The position numbers and the translations under genes are program-made. The notes below the pieces were generated by a model, which was not told where the DNA came from, ran no database searches, and saw only the letters and a program-made list of their open reading frames with translations. DNA of 64,000 nucleotides from Algivirga pacifica (GTDB taxonomy: Bacteria; Bacteroidota; Bacteroidia; Cytophagales; Flammeovirgaceae): assembly GCF_039543525.1 (NCBI RefSeq), contig NZ_BAABJX010000059.1, positions 1 to 64,000 on the forward strand. The letters are read 5' to 3'. Positions 1-9,046 of this stretch are shown one piece after another (within the stretch, counting starts at the first letter, position 1; every line of letters begins with the position of its first letter).

Positions 1-62
1 ATTCGAACCAATGACCCCCTGCTTGTAAGGCAGGTGCTCTAAACCAACTGAGCTAACATCCC
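1..62 (-). tRNA. tRNA-Val (UAC), cut by the window edge
   Basis: Read on the minus strand, the sequence gives an acceptor 5' arm starting GGGATGT, a D-arm with TTAGCTCAGTTGGT, an anticodon stem CCTGC/GCAGG with loop CTTACAA (anticodon TAC, valine), and a T-arm beginning GGTTCGAAT. The 3' part of the T-stem and the acceptor 3' strand lie beyond position 1, so the gene is partial. Only the anticodon loop identifies the amino acid; the discriminator base and CCA cannot be checked. Confidence 0.93.
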
Positions 63-331
63 AATAAACAAGTCCTGAATTCGCTGAACTGTTTTTGTTT
101 TTGCGATTGCAAAGGTACTAGCTTTCTATAAAAGTGCAAATACATTTATATAAAAAATACAACACCACACTTTATTTAACTGATGATCAGTGGTATTTTT
201 TTTCACCTAGCGAAAGGAAGAGGGACTAAAATAATACTCTCTTTATGAATCTATCAATAGCGACATTATTTTTCTATATAATTAAATCAGTATTTCCTCA
301 AAGCTATCTACCAATTACTACATTCCTTTCA

Positions 332-339
332 TAAATTTG
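332..339 (+). promoter_or_regulatory. Bacteroidota -7 promoter element before the Lrp/AsnC gene
   Basis: TAAATTTG matches the Bacteroidota sigma-ABfr -7 consensus TAnnTTTG. It would start transcription near 346, which places the ATG at 378 about 30 bases downstream and makes any start near 345 implausible. No clear -33 TTG is seen at the usual distance. Confidence 0.55.
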
Positions 340-377
340 TCATATTGCAAAAGAAAAACCATATAACTTTTTATATA

Positions 378-830
378 ATGGACGAAATCGATAAGAAAAT
401 ACTTACGGCACTACAACAAGATGCCCGAACCACTCATAAGGAATTATCAGCCATTGCAGGGATTTCTACCACTCCTGTTTACGAAAGGGTTAAACGCTTA
501 GAAAGAGAGGGCGTAATCAAACGCTACGTTGCGCTATTGGATAAGAAAAAAGTGGGGAAAGCACTAACCGTTATCAGTATGGTTACGCTAAAAAGTCATA
601 AAAAAGACGTCATTGACAAGTTCCATGAACATGTTTTAGCCATGCCAGAAGTTATGGAATGCTATCATATGGCGGGTAACTATGACTATATGCTAAAGGT
701 ATTGGTAAACGATATGGAAGAATACCAAAAATTATTGGTTGAAGATCTAGCCAGAACTGAGGCAATTGCAAACATTCAGAGCATGTTTGTGATGGGAGAA
801 GTAAAGCAAGAAACAGCCTACAACCTTTAG
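378..830 (+). CDS. Lrp/AsnC family transcriptional regulator
   Basis: A 150-residue protein of the feast/famine family: an N-terminal winged helix-turn-helix (about residues 1-60, beginning MDEIDKKILTALQQDART, recognition helix around STTPVYERVKRLE) and a C-terminal RAM/ASNC ligand-binding domain (about 65-145, with the typical YHMAGNYDYMLKV segment). Such proteins bind DNA as dimers or octamers and answer to amino acids. I chose the ATG at 378 over an upstream in-frame start because family members begin at this motif and the -7 promoter lies at 332-339. It converges on lhgO. The effector and targets cannot be told from sequence. Confidence 0.92.
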   Translation: MDEIDKKILTALQQDARTTHKELSAIAGISTTPVYERVKRLEREGVIKRYVALLDKKKVGKALTVISMVTLKSHKKDVIDKFHEHVLAMPEVMECYHMAGNYDYMLKVLVNDMEEYQKLLVEDLARTEAIANIQSMFVMGEVKQETAYNL

Positions 831-963
831 AATTTTCAATTATTAATTTTCAATTTTCAATGACTAGCTTCTAATAACCCTTATCGCTCCTATTATCGAC
901 ATGATAACAAACCGTGATCACTTCTTTTATTAAAAATTAATCATTGAAAATTGAAAATTAAAA
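831..963. repeat. Inverted AATTTTCAAT repeat between convergent genes
   Basis: The block at 843-863 (TTAATTTTCAATTTTCAATG, then A) is the exact reverse complement of 941-961, giving 21-bp arms about 77 bases apart. It fills the gap between the convergent lrp-like and lhgO genes, so it may act as a weak bidirectional terminator. The same word, TTAATCATTGAAAATT, recurs at 16827-16868 and 17809-17837. Confidence 0.75.
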
Positions 964-969
964 GAATCA

Positions 970-2157
970 TTATTTCAACGCCATTTCAGCAACAGTATTC
1001 CCTATCGACAGAGAAGACGTTGCTGCAGGAGATGGTGCGTTTAGAACATTGATCATACGAGGACTTTCTACGAATAAGAAGTCATCAATCAAATTACCAT
1101 CTTTATCACATGCTTGTGCACGTACGCCTGCCCCTCCAGGCTGTAAATCATTGCTCCTCACATCAGGCAATAAACGCTGCAGTGCCTTCGTAAAGGCTCC
1201 TTTGGAATAAGACCTTACCATCTCACCAGCACCTGTCACCATATGACGTCCTGCTACCTTATGGAAGCCTCTCCATTTTAATGTATCAAGCAACTCATTA
1301 AAGCGTAAAGAGGTTTTCTTGTATCCTTCTCGTTTAAACGCTAGTACCGCATTAGGCCCTGCTTCTATTCCTCCGTTGATCATACGGGTAAAGTGTACGC
1401 CCAAAAATGGAAAAGCAGGATCTGGAACCGGGTAAATAAGGTTTTTAACAAGATGCTCTTTATGAGGTGCTAGCTTGTAGTATTCTCCCCTAAAAGGAAT
1501 GATACGTACATCCAGCTTTTTATGTACCATTTGCGCAATCTTATCCGAATACAAGCCCGCGCAGTTCACCACCAACCTACTTCGAATAATACGGCTCTGT
1601 GTAAATACCTCAGCGGCAACACTACCAATCAAGATATCCTTTACAGCCTCATTGAAAATGATTTCTCCACCCATACGCTGGAAGACTTCTGCATACTTTT
1701 GCGTAACCAGCTTATAGTCTATAATCCCAGTATAGGGTACATGAATCCCTGCAATACCATTACAGTAGGGTTCATATTTCTGAATCTCATGTGCTGCCAA
1801 CTTTTTGATTTTGGTCAGTCCATTTTCGATTCCTCTTTTGTAGAGTTTTTCCAATTGCGGCAATTCTTCCTGTCGTGTAGCTACAACAATTTTCCCACAA
1901 AGGTCATAAGGAATCCCCTCCTTGTCACAAAAGTCCAGAAGCATCTGGTAACCTTCGATACAGTTTTTAGCCTTATGGCTTCCAGGCTTATAATAAAGTC
2001 CTGAATGGATTACACCACTGTTGTTGCCTGTCTGATGCATGGCCACCTCTCGCTCCTTCTCTACTACCACGACTCTCTTCTCAGGACTTTTTTCCTTGAT
2101 TTTCAAGGCAGTTGCCAGACCGACAATTCCCGCCCCGATCACTACAACATCATACAT
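970..2157 (-). CDS. lhgO: L-2-hydroxyglutarate oxidase (LhgO/YgaF-like)
   Basis: A 395-residue FAD-dependent oxidoreductase of the DAO family. The N-terminus has a Rossmann dinucleotide motif (VVIGAGIVGLATA, residues 4-16), followed by the family signatures HQTGNNSGVIHSGLYYKPGS and, near the C-terminus, QPGGAGVRAQACDKDGNL. LhgO proteins oxidise L-2-hydroxyglutarate to 2-oxoglutarate and pass electrons to the quinone pool at the membrane. I placed the start at MYDVVV (2157); an upstream extension to 2250 would read through the thrS terminator hairpin and is not family-like. The gene lies downstream of thrS on the same strand but behind that hairpin. Confidence 0.93.
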   Translation of the reverse strand: MYDVVVIGAGIVGLATALKIKEKSPEKRVVVVEKEREVAMHQTGNNSGVIHSGLYYKPGSHKAKNCIEGYQMLLDFCDKEGIPYDLCGKIVVATRQEELPQLEKLYKRGIENGLTKIKKLAAHEIQKYEPYCNGIAGIHVPYTGIIDYKLVTQKYAEVFQRMGGEIIFNEAVKDILIGSVAAEVFTQSRIIRSRLVVNCAGLYSDKIAQMVHKKLDVRIIPFRGEYYKLAPHKEHLVKNLIYPVPDPAFPFLGVHFTRMINGGIEAGPNAVLAFKREGYKKTSLRFNELLDTLKWRGFHKVAGRHMVTGAGEMVRSYSKGAFTKALQRLLPDVRSNDLQPGGAGVRAQACDKDGNLIDDFLFVESPRMINVLNAPSPAATSSLSIGNTVAEMALK

Positions 2158-2206
2158 GGTTTTTTCTTGTTCAATAGGGTATTGTATGAAAAAAACATTG
2201 TAAAGT

Positions 2207-2247
2207 AAAAGCCACACAACGCACATAGATAGGGATGTGTGGCTTTT
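2207..2247 (-). terminator. Rho-independent terminator of thrS
   Basis: Inverted repeat AAAAGCCACACA / TGTGTGGCTTTT (12-bp stem, 17-base loop). On the minus strand it ends in TTTT and lies just after the thrS stop and before the lhgO start. Confidence 0.8.
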
Positions 2248-2307
2248 CACTTATAGAAAAATTATGCGGTAAGTTGAAAAACGATCAGCACCACTTTTTC
2301 AATTACC

Positions 2308-4233
2308 TTATACTGCTGCTTCTTTCTTGAAGAAATCAATAAAGTCCTTCAAGCTCATTGATCCCAGGTCTCCCTCTCCCTTACGACGGATAGAAACCTG
2401 CTGCTCTCCTTGCTCTTTTTCTCCTACGATAAGCATAAATGGTACCTTCTGCACTTCTGCATCACGGATCTTACGGCCAATTTTCTCATTTCTCAAATCG
2501 GCAAATCCTGATAGATCCTCTGCCGCTAGCATCGCCTCTACTTCTTTCGCATAATCATTATACTTCTCTGATACAGGAAGCACCGCGTACTGCTCTGGCG
2601 CCAACCACAATGGGAAGTTACCCGCTGTATGCTCGATCAAGATCGCAATAAAGCGCTCCAATGAACCAAATGGTGCACGGTGAATCATTACCGGACGCTT
2701 CATAGTGTTATCAGAATCTTTATACTCTAGCTCAAAACGTTGTGGAAGTTGGTAATCTACCTGAATAGTTCCTAACTGCCAGCTTCTACCCAGTGCATCT
2801 CTTACCATAAAGTCTAGCTTAGGACCATAGAATGCCGCTTCACCATACTCTACGATTGTATTCAACCCTTTCTCCTCTGCAACCTCTTTGATGTTTTGCT
2901 CTGCTTCTTCCCATAGCGCCTCGTCACCGATGTACTTCTCACGGTTCTCCTGATCTCTCAATGACACTTGTGCCACATAATCCTCGAAGCCCAATGATTT
3001 GAATACGTACAACACAAGGTCAATTACCTTTGCAAACTCTTCTTTTACCTGATCCGGACGGCAGAACAAGTGAGCATCATCTTGTGTAAATGATCTTACA
3101 CGTGTCAGACCATGCAACTCACCACTTTGCTCGTAACGGTATACTGTTCCAAACTCTGCCAAACGCAATGGAAGATCTCTATACGATCTTGGTCTAGACT
3201 TATAAATCTCACAGTGGTGAGGACAGTTCATAGGCTTCAACAAGTACTCCTCTCCTTCATGAGGGGTATTGATTGGCTGGAATGAATCCTCTCCATATTT
3301 TGCATAGTGTCCAGAAGTCACATACAAGTCTTTACCACCGATATGAGGCGTCACTACCGGAAGGTATCCCATACGAGTTTGTGCCTTTTTAAGGAAGTTC
3401 GTCAGACGGTCTCTCAACACAGCACCTTTTGGTAACCACATCGGCAATCCTTGTCCTACTCTCTGAGAGAACGTAAATAAGTCTAGCTCTTGTCCTAGTT
3501 TACGGTGATCACGCTTTTGTGCCTCCTCTAACCTTTGCAGGTACTCGTCTAGTTCTTTTTTCTTAGGGAATGTTACACCGTAAATACGCGTAAGCATCTT
3601 GTTCTTCTCATCACCTCTCCAGTAGGCACCCGCTACGTTCATCAATTTGATCGCCTTGATGAAACCGGTATGAGGAATATGTGGTCCACGACAAAGGTCC
3701 GTAAAGTTTCCTTGGTGATAGAAAGTAATGCTTCCATCTTCCAGTCCACTCAACAAATCCAGCTTGTACTCATCATCCTTATCCTCGTAAAACTTCAGGG
3801 CATCTCCCTTAGAGATTTCCTGACGCATATACTCATTCTTTTGCTTTGCCAGCTCTACCATCTTCGCTTCTACCTTAGGAAGATCATCCGAAGAGAAGTC
3901 ATGCTCGCCAAAGTCAATATCATAATAGAACCCTGTCTCGATAGAAGGGCCAATTCCTAGCTTGATTCCTGGGTACAAGGCCTCTAGTGCCTCTGCCAAC
4001 AAGTGTGCAGAAGAGTGCCAAAAGGTAGACTTCCCATCGGTATCATTCCAGGTCAATAGCTTCAGACTGGTGTCTTCAGGAAGGGCGCGGGTCGCATCCC
4101 AAACCTCTCCATTTACTTCTGCCGCCAATACGTTTCTGGCCAATCCTTCACTGATACTCCTCGCCACATCCATTGCTGTAGCTCCTTGCTCAAACTCTCT
4201 AACCGAGTTATCGGGAAGTGTTACTTTTACCAT
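2308..4233 (-). CDS. thrS: Threonine--tRNA ligase
   Basis: A 641-residue class II aminoacyl-tRNA synthetase of full bacterial length. In order: TGS domain (about 1-60), editing domain with the HSSAH motif (HxxxH, about 73-77), catalytic core with the zinc-ligand segment MNCPHHCEIY, motif 2 around YRYEQSGELHGLTRVRSFTQDD and motif 3 around HRAPFGSLERF, then the C-terminal anticodon-binding domain. It charges tRNA-Thr in the cytoplasm. The ATG at 4233 (MVKVTLPDNS) is the standard family start. An 8-bp inverted repeat lies just upstream (4276-4307), and a terminator lies at 2207-2247. Confidence 0.98.
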   Translation of the reverse strand: MVKVTLPDNSVREFEQGATAMDVARSISEGLARNVLAAEVNGEVWDATRALPEDTSLKLLTWNDTDGKSTFWHSSAHLLAEALEALYPGIKLGIGPSIETGFYYDIDFGEHDFSSDDLPKVEAKMVELAKQKNEYMRQEISKGDALKFYEDKDDEYKLDLLSGLEDGSITFYHQGNFTDLCRGPHIPHTGFIKAIKLMNVAGAYWRGDEKNKMLTRIYGVTFPKKKELDEYLQRLEEAQKRDHRKLGQELDLFTFSQRVGQGLPMWLPKGAVLRDRLTNFLKKAQTRMGYLPVVTPHIGGKDLYVTSGHYAKYGEDSFQPINTPHEGEEYLLKPMNCPHHCEIYKSRPRSYRDLPLRLAEFGTVYRYEQSGELHGLTRVRSFTQDDAHLFCRPDQVKEEFAKVIDLVLYVFKSLGFEDYVAQVSLRDQENREKYIGDEALWEEAEQNIKEVAEEKGLNTIVEYGEAAFYGPKLDFMVRDALGRSWQLGTIQVDYQLPQRFELEYKDSDNTMKRPVMIHRAPFGSLERFIAILIEHTAGNFPLWLAPEQYAVLPVSEKYNDYAKEVEAMLAAEDLSGFADLRNEKIGRKIRDAEVQKVPFMLIVGEKEQGEQQVSIRRKGEGDLGSMSLKDFIDFFKKEAAV

Positions 4234-4275
4234 GATTCTATGATTCGGTCGTTTCTATTTATTGCAAAAATGAAA

Positions 4276-4307
4276 AGTCCAATCAATAATAAATTATCAA
4301 TTGGACT
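4276..4307. repeat. Inverted repeat upstream of thrS
   Basis: AGTCCAAT ... ATTGGACT, perfect 8-bp arms with 16 bases between, 43 bases upstream of the thrS start. It could be an operator or a leader hairpin. Its role is unknown, and thrS self-regulation through a leader is only established in other phyla. Confidence 0.4.
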
Positions 4308-4370
4308 ATAAAATTACAATTTTAGAATATTATCATAAAATAAGGAAGCCGAAAAGCTTATTTTATTTCT

Positions 4371-5042
4371 TTATTTTTTCAAGAAGTAGACTACTCGCTC
4401 CAGATCAGCATCGGTTTTATAGACTGTATAGCTAATATCCTTAAAGCCGCACTCCTTGGCAAAGTCTTGTACATCCTCCAGAGAGGTAAAGTACGCATTC
4501 AGTGTTCCCCACTCCGTTTGGAACTTGATACTCTTCTTATCCTCATCCAATCGCCCCGTTTTACTAATCGATTGCCAAGGTGCCTCGATAATCAAGCTTC
4601 CTCCTTCTTCCAAAAAGTCGTAGCAATGGGAAACAGCCTCATGTTGTTCCTCTGAGGTCAGCTCCAAAATACCAGACCACAACCACAAAATATGATCTAC
4701 CTTAAGGTCAGCGTAATAATCCCGAATATCTACATCCAACAACTCCACTTGCTCTGCCTCAAACTTCTTAGCAAGATATTCAATCAATTGAGGGACACGC
4801 TCAACAGCCGTCACTTTCCCTTTATAACCTTTTTGAAACAAAAAATCCAACACTCTTCCATACCCCGAACCTATTTCCATAATATGCCCTGCCTCTTTGA
4901 TATAGGGGTAAATAATATCTATATCCTTTCCATGCTGAAGGCCTATCAGGCTTGCGAAACATTGAAATCTTTCAATTTCCATATTTTCATAGAAAGAAAA
5001 GTTAGTATCCTTTAATACGGTAGAGGTATGAGGCATTCGCAT
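4371..5042 (-). CDS. Class I SAM-dependent methyltransferase
   Basis: A 223-residue Rossmann-fold methyltransferase. Motif I is IMEIGSGYGRVLDFL (about residues 54-68), the acidic end of strand beta-2 is TAVERVPQ, and post-motif segments are VDHILWLWSGILELT and EGGSLIIEAPW. The substrate cannot be inferred. The protein starts at the ATG at 5042 (MRMPHTS); a second ATG two codons later is possible. It stands alone between thrS and icd on the same strand, with about 130 bases to thrS, so it probably has its own promoter. Confidence 0.82.
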   Translation of the reverse strand: MRMPHTSTVLKDTNFSFYENMEIERFQCFASLIGLQHGKDIDIIYPYIKEAGHIMEIGSGYGRVLDFLFQKGYKGKVTAVERVPQLIEYLAKKFEAEQVELLDVDIRDYYADLKVDHILWLWSGILELTSEEQHEAVSHCYDFLEEGGSLIIEAPWQSISKTGRLDEDKKSIKFQTEWGTLNAYFTSLEDVQDFAKECGFKDISYTVYKTDADLERVVYFLKK

Positions 5043-5200
5043 AGTGTCGTAAATTTAAACAGTCTGGGAACAAATGGTATTATTTCAATAAAATCTGATC
5101 CACAAGATACCTATTTAAAATAAATAAACTCGCATTCAGACTTCTGTAAGCATCTTTAAGATAATAACGAACTTAAATGTATTGTATTTTAGATGGATCA

Positions 5201-5238
5201 ATAAAAAAACCTTGAATCCTATTTTGGATCCAAGGTTT
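5201..5238 (-). terminator. Rho-independent terminator of icd
   Basis: AAACCTTGAATCC / GGATCCAAGGTTT form a 13-bp stem with one mismatch and a 6-base loop. On the minus strand the hairpin is followed by a run of T (forward A-run 5203-5209). It lies about 60 bases past the icd stop. Confidence 0.88.
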
Positions 5239-5295
5239 CTGGTGCTTCATTCCATAACCTACCCTGTACGGATAGTATTATTTCATAAAGTAATA

Positions 5296-6561
5296 TTACA
5301 TATTTGCAATAATCTCTTCACCGAACTCTGAACACTTCAACAAGGTTGCACCTTCCATCAGACGCTCAAAGTCATACGTTACTTTCTTGTTTGAGATAGA
5401 ACCCGCAAGACCTTTATAGATCAAGTCAGCAGCTTCTTGCCATCCCATATGCTCTAGCATCAATGCTCCAGAAAGGATTACAGAACCTGGGTTCACTTTA
5501 TCAAGACCCGCATACTTAGGAGCCGTACCGTGAGTCGCTTCAAAGATAGCGTGTCCTGTTGCATAGTTGATGTTTGCACCTGGAGCAATACCGATACCAC
5601 CAACGATTGCAGCCAATGCATCAGAGATATAGTCGCCATTCAAGTTCAATGTAGCTACTACAGAGTACTCTGCTGGACGCGTAAGGATCTGCTGAAGGAA
5701 AGCATCTGCGATAGAATCTTTCACCAAGATCTTACCTGCTGCCAATGCTTCGTCTTGTGCTTTATCTGCTGCTTCTTTTCCTTCTTCCGCTGCGATTCTG
5801 TCATACTGAGCCCAAGTAAATGTCTTGTCTCCGTACTCTCTCTCAGCCAACTCGTAACCCCACTCCTTAAATTTACCTTCCGTAAATTTCATGATGTTAC
5901 CTTTGTGTACCAAAGTAACAGATGGTTTGTTGTGTGCAATAGCATACTCAATAGCACCTCTTACCAAACGCTCAGTACCTTCAACAGATACTGGCTTGAT
6001 ACCAATAGAAGAAGTTTCAGGGAAACGGATCTTGTTCACACCCATTTCTTCCTTCAAGAATTTCTTTACTTTATCCGCTTCTTCAGTACCTGCAAGGTAC
6101 TCAATACCTGCATAGATATCTTCAGTGTTTTCACGGAAGATTACCATATCCGTCAACTCAGGACGTTTTACTGGAGAAGGTACTCCATCAAAATATCTTA
6201 CTGGACGAACACAAGCATAAAGGTCAAGGATTTGTCTCAAGGCAACGTTCAAAGAACGGATACCTCCTCCTACTGGAGTCGTCAAAGGACCTTTGATACC
6301 TACCAAATATTCTTTAAACACATCAAGTGTTTCTTGAGGCAACCATTCTCCTGTTTGGTTAAAAGCCTTCTCACCAGCCAAGACCTCTTTCCACTCAATA
6401 GTACGCTCACCGTTGTAGGCTTTCTCTACTGATGCATCCAACACGCGTTGAGAAGCTGCCCAAATATCAGGACCAGTACCGTCACCTTCGATAAAAGGAA
6501 TGATCGGATTGTTTGGAACGTTTAATTTACCGTTCTCGATAGTGATTTTTTCTGCACTCAT
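5296..6561 (-). CDS. icd: NADP-dependent isocitrate dehydrogenase
   Basis: A 421-residue prokaryotic-type isocitrate dehydrogenase of the TCA cycle, oxidising isocitrate to 2-oxoglutarate and CO2. Visible signatures are the substrate loop GGGIRSLNVALRQ (its serine is the phosphorylation site in E. coli), RENTEDIYAGIEY, KGNIMKFTEG, and the cofactor region HGTAPKYAGLDKVNPGS. The Lys-Tyr pair in the last motif is the NADP-specific form. A promoter (6690-6697) and a terminator (5201-5238) frame it as a single-gene transcript with a leader of about 120 bases. Confidence 0.97.
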   Translation of the reverse strand: MSAEKITIENGKLNVPNNPIIPFIEGDGTGPDIWAASQRVLDASVEKAYNGERTIEWKEVLAGEKAFNQTGEWLPQETLDVFKEYLVGIKGPLTTPVGGGIRSLNVALRQILDLYACVRPVRYFDGVPSPVKRPELTDMVIFRENTEDIYAGIEYLAGTEEADKVKKFLKEEMGVNKIRFPETSSIGIKPVSVEGTERLVRGAIEYAIAHNKPSVTLVHKGNIMKFTEGKFKEWGYELAEREYGDKTFTWAQYDRIAAEEGKEAADKAQDEALAAGKILVKDSIADAFLQQILTRPAEYSVVATLNLNGDYISDALAAIVGGIGIAPGANINYATGHAIFEATHGTAPKYAGLDKVNPGSVILSGALMLEHMGWQEAADLIYKGLAGSISNKKVTYDFERLMEGATLLKCSEFGEEIIANM

Positions 6562-6689
6562 TTGTTCTACTTATTCAGGTTTTAGAAAAAGTATCTGGCT
6601 ATAGATTGCATTATTGTGCATCGTCTGTTCATGTGTTTTTCAATGTTACTGGATGATACAGCAATGTATACGCCATTTTTTTACGTTCG

Positions 6690-6719
6690 CAAAGATAGAG
6701 GTATGCATTAAAACACAAA
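6690..6719 (-). promoter_or_regulatory. Bacteroidota promoter of icd
   Basis: On the minus strand, TATCTTTG (forward 6690-6697) matches TAnnTTTG exactly, and TTTTG lies about 17 bases upstream (forward about 6715-6719) as a -33 element. Transcription would start near 6683, about 120 bases before the icd ATG. Confidence 0.65.
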
Positions 6720-6804
6720 AATTATAGTCTTAAAATAATGGAATAACCATAGAGGAATACCTGTTTATAGCGACCCTATAAAAGAATATTCTTTCTTGTA
6801 TCTT

Positions 6805-7428
6805 TCACATTGAAGGCCCATAAGGGGACTTTTGAGGTTTCTTATTCCAATAATTAATCAATCGTAAAAAGTCTACCATCGTAATACGAAAAGCCTCTCG
6901 TTCTTCTTCTTTAGTTAACAAGGGCCATGATTTCCCATCTTTTTGCACCACTAATGAATCGTTTTTCAAAATTCCATTATAAAACTCCGCTGATAACTCA
7001 AACTGCTGCAAGACATTTCCTTTCTTATAAATAAGCGTATCCTGAAGCGTTCCTTCTGCAGAATATACTTGTATAGGAAATGACTCTTCTTCAAAAAAGG
7101 TATTAGGCTCCAACAAGACAAAGGCTCTACTTGTATTTGGGTCATTGACAATGCATAAATGCAACTGAGGCGTAGTATCTGATTGTATGCGATCTTCTAT
7201 CCTGTATTGGAGTGGTTTATCCTTTTCTTCCTGAAGGTCGTAATACAATCCTCTTACATTCTTAAAAAATAAACGAGAATCCTCCGTGGTACGAAAAGAG
7301 GGGATTCGCTCCAGATCAATTGGTTTTTCTTTTTCCGGATTACAGGAAAATAATATACTCCCTAATAAAAACAGTAAGGTCGCTCTATACTTTGTTCGGG
7401 TTGAGTAACGGTTAGTTAAGACTTTCAT
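6805..7428 (-). CDS. Putative lipoprotein of unknown function
   Basis: From the ATG at 7428 this is a 207-residue protein with a basic start, a hydrophobic stretch and a lipobox ending LFSC (Cys29), so it is probably lipid-anchored. The next residues (NPEKEKPIDLERIPSF) are charged. The rest is mixed alpha/beta with no motif I recognise. ATGs at 7431 and 7428 are adjacent and either is possible; the longer frame to 7512 would run through the terminator at 7461-7485 and is rejected. It lies downstream of the hibernation-factor gene but behind that terminator. Confidence 0.65.
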   Translation of the reverse strand: MKVLTNRYSTRTKYRATLLFLLGSILFSCNPEKEKPIDLERIPSFRTTEDSRLFFKNVRGLYYDLQEEKDKPLQYRIEDRIQSDTTPQLHLCIVNDPNTSRAFVLLEPNTFFEEESFPIQVYSAEGTLQDTLIYKKGNVLQQFELSAEFYNGILKNDSLVVQKDGKSWPLLTKEEEREAFRITMVDFLRLINYWNKKPQKSPYGPSM

Positions 7429-7452
7429 CATCGTAATAAGTTGGTATAAACA

Positions 7453-7485
7453 TGAAAAATCCCCCGACAGATTGTCTGACGGGGG
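7453..7485 (-). terminator. Rho-independent terminator of the hibernation-factor gene
   Basis: CCCCCGACAGA / TCTGACGGGGG form a strong GC-rich hairpin (7461-7485). On the minus strand it is followed by ATTTTTC. It lies 27 bases past the stop of the gene at 7512-7820. Confidence 0.88.
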
Positions 7486-7511
7486 ATCCATAAATTTTAT
7501 CGTAAGAAGCA

Positions 7512-7820
7512 TTAATGCTTTGCGTACAATTTCTCTTTATGTTTCTTCACTTGCCTTCTTAGTGACTCTACCACCTCATCAGCAGCCGCCTCAAAGGTCG
7601 TATTATGTCTCTTAGCTATGAGCTGGTCGCCCGGGATGTTAAGTTTGATTTCAACAAGCTTGTCGTCATGTGGAACACCACTGTTTTTATCAATCCTCAA
7701 GAACACTTCTCCGTCAACAAAATTGTCATAGAAGGTTTCCAGCTTGTCTACTTTACCTTGAATAAAGTCGATCAACTTTTGGTCCGCTTTAAAATGGATG
7801 GAATGAATGTCTAATTTCAT
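7512..7820 (-). CDS. hpf: Ribosome hibernation promoting factor (short HPF/RaiA family)
   Basis: A 102-residue protein with the HPF/YfiA alpha-beta fold: it starts MKLDIHSIHFKADQKLIDFI, has the strand EVFLRIDKNSG and VEIKLNIPGDQLIAKR, and ends with the basic helix VVESLRRQVKKHKEKLYAKH that fits the ribosomal decoding region. Such proteins bind idle 30S subunits and favour 100S dimers or block translation. It lacks the C-terminal dimerisation domain of long HPF. The ATG at 7820 is the family start; the frame continues upstream to 7988 without family similarity. It follows the recombinase gene by about 190 bases. Confidence 0.92.
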   Translation of the reverse strand: MKLDIHSIHFKADQKLIDFIQGKVDKLETFYDNFVDGEVFLRIDKNSGVPHDDKLVEIKLNIPGDQLIAKRHNTTFEAAADEVVESLRRQVKKHKEKLYAKH

Positions 7821-8013
7821 AAGCGCGATGATTTTAAGTTGAAGAAAAATCCCGAAATACCACATATTGGGCGTTTCCCTTGGTGGCTTTTTAATGGTTA
7901 ATGTTCTTAGTAGAACGCTTAACCTGTGTTGTATATATAAATACGATTTTCCTGTGTTTTGGGTTTCTAAAAATGCAATTTTTCGCAAATAAAGTTACAT
8001 TTCAAGAGACACC

Positions 8014-8895
8014 TTATTCATTTTCAATACTTTTGGGATGTGCTTTTTTATAGGATTTTTTCAGCTGATCCAAAGAATGATGAGTATACACTTGGGTTGC
8101 AGAAAGATTTGCATGCCCTAATAGTTCTTTAATATCATTGAGGTCAGCTCCTCTATGAAGCATATGTGTTGCAAAAGTATGTCGAAGAACATGGGGACTT
8201 TTCTTTTCTACTTGACTCACCTGCAACAAATGCTTTTTAACAATACGCTGTATAAGCATTGGATAGGCAGGAGCCAACTTATCTGTTACAATCAGATAAC
8301 TATGTTCTAAGTCTCCCCTCTCTTTTAAATATATAGAAAAATACTCACTTAAAATACGATTACACGGAATAATTCGTTGCTTCATTCCTTTTCCTGTCAC
8401 CTTAATAGTTCCCTGAGTCACCTGATAATCTGTCACCTTCAAGTCCAATAATTCGGAGAGACGAATTCCTGTACCATAGAGTAGCTCTATCACCATTTGA
8501 TCTCTCAGCTCTGCAAATGTCCTTGTAGTTGTTTCCACAACAGATGACACCTGCATTTCCTCTTCTTTTACAAAAGAAGGGACTCTCTTTGGCATCTTTA
8601 AGTTTCTTAGCTTCGCAGTCGGGTCTTCTGTAATCTCTTTTTGCTTCAAAAGATATTTATAAAAAGCCCTTACACAAGCAACCTTTCGATTAACACTTGC
8701 CGTAGAATATTCTTGCTCCAATAGGTTGAGCACCCACCCCCTGAGATCCTGATAACTCGCCTTCTCTGGTAATAGCCCCGATAAATGATTCTCTAGAAAC
8801 TCTGAAAGTTGCTTCAAATCATTTTCATAAGATTTGATTGTATGCTTACTAAGGCGCTTTTCGTATTGTATATATGTTAAAAAATGATGAATCAT
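8014..8895 (-). CDS. XerC/XerD-like tyrosine recombinase
   Basis: A 293-residue integrase-family protein. The N-terminal SAM-like core-binding domain begins MIHHFLTYIQYEKRLSKHT. The catalytic domain carries all expected residues: Arg in YGTGIRLSEL, Lys in VTGKGMKQR, HxxR in HVLRHTFATH, His in LLGHANL and Tyr in TQVYTHHS. Length and sequence fit the XerC/D group that resolves chromosome dimers at dif, rather than a phage integrase. An ATG at 8910 is in frame, but a TATCTTTC -7 element at 8912-8919 would start transcription inside it, so I prefer 8895. No attachment site is visible nearby. Confidence 0.9.
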   Translation of the reverse strand: MIHHFLTYIQYEKRLSKHTIKSYENDLKQLSEFLENHLSGLLPEKASYQDLRGWVLNLLEQEYSTASVNRKVACVRAFYKYLLKQKEITEDPTAKLRNLKMPKRVPSFVKEEEMQVSSVVETTTRTFAELRDQMVIELLYGTGIRLSELLDLKVTDYQVTQGTIKVTGKGMKQRIIPCNRILSEYFSIYLKERGDLEHSYLIVTDKLAPAYPMLIQRIVKKHLLQVSQVEKKSPHVLRHTFATHMLHRGADLNDIKELLGHANLSATQVYTHHSLDQLKKSYKKAHPKSIENE

Positions 8896-8911
8896 ATTTT
8901 CATTTTTCATG

Positions 8912-8919
8912 GAAAGATA
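8912..8919 (-). promoter_or_regulatory. Near-consensus -7 element before the Xer gene
   Basis: TATCTTTC on the minus strand differs from TAnnTTTG only at the last base. It decides between two possible start codons (8910 and 8895) in favour of the inner one. Confidence 0.4.
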
Positions 8920-9046
8920 AGTCGCTGCAATATTTATGTATGGAACACTTTTAGGTTCATGACATGATATTCATCCAATAACGGGCCTAACCTTGACAAG
9001 AACAAGGTAACTCCCTACTTACATAAAACCTTCAACCACTAGAACC

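Noticed and set aside
4276..4307. T-box riboswitch before thrS
   Set aside because: Only a simple 8-bp inverted repeat is present; no specifier loop, T-box sequence or terminator/antiterminator pair can be found.
5530..6432. 300-codon plus-strand frame opposite icd
   Set aside because: It is antisense to a certain icd gene; the product is rich in Cys, Ser and Phe, as expected from a shadow frame.
8014..8895. Integrase of a genomic island using the tRNA-Val at the left edge
   Set aside because: The protein has XerC/D length and features, housekeeping genes lie between it and the tRNA, and no direct repeat of the tRNA end was seen.
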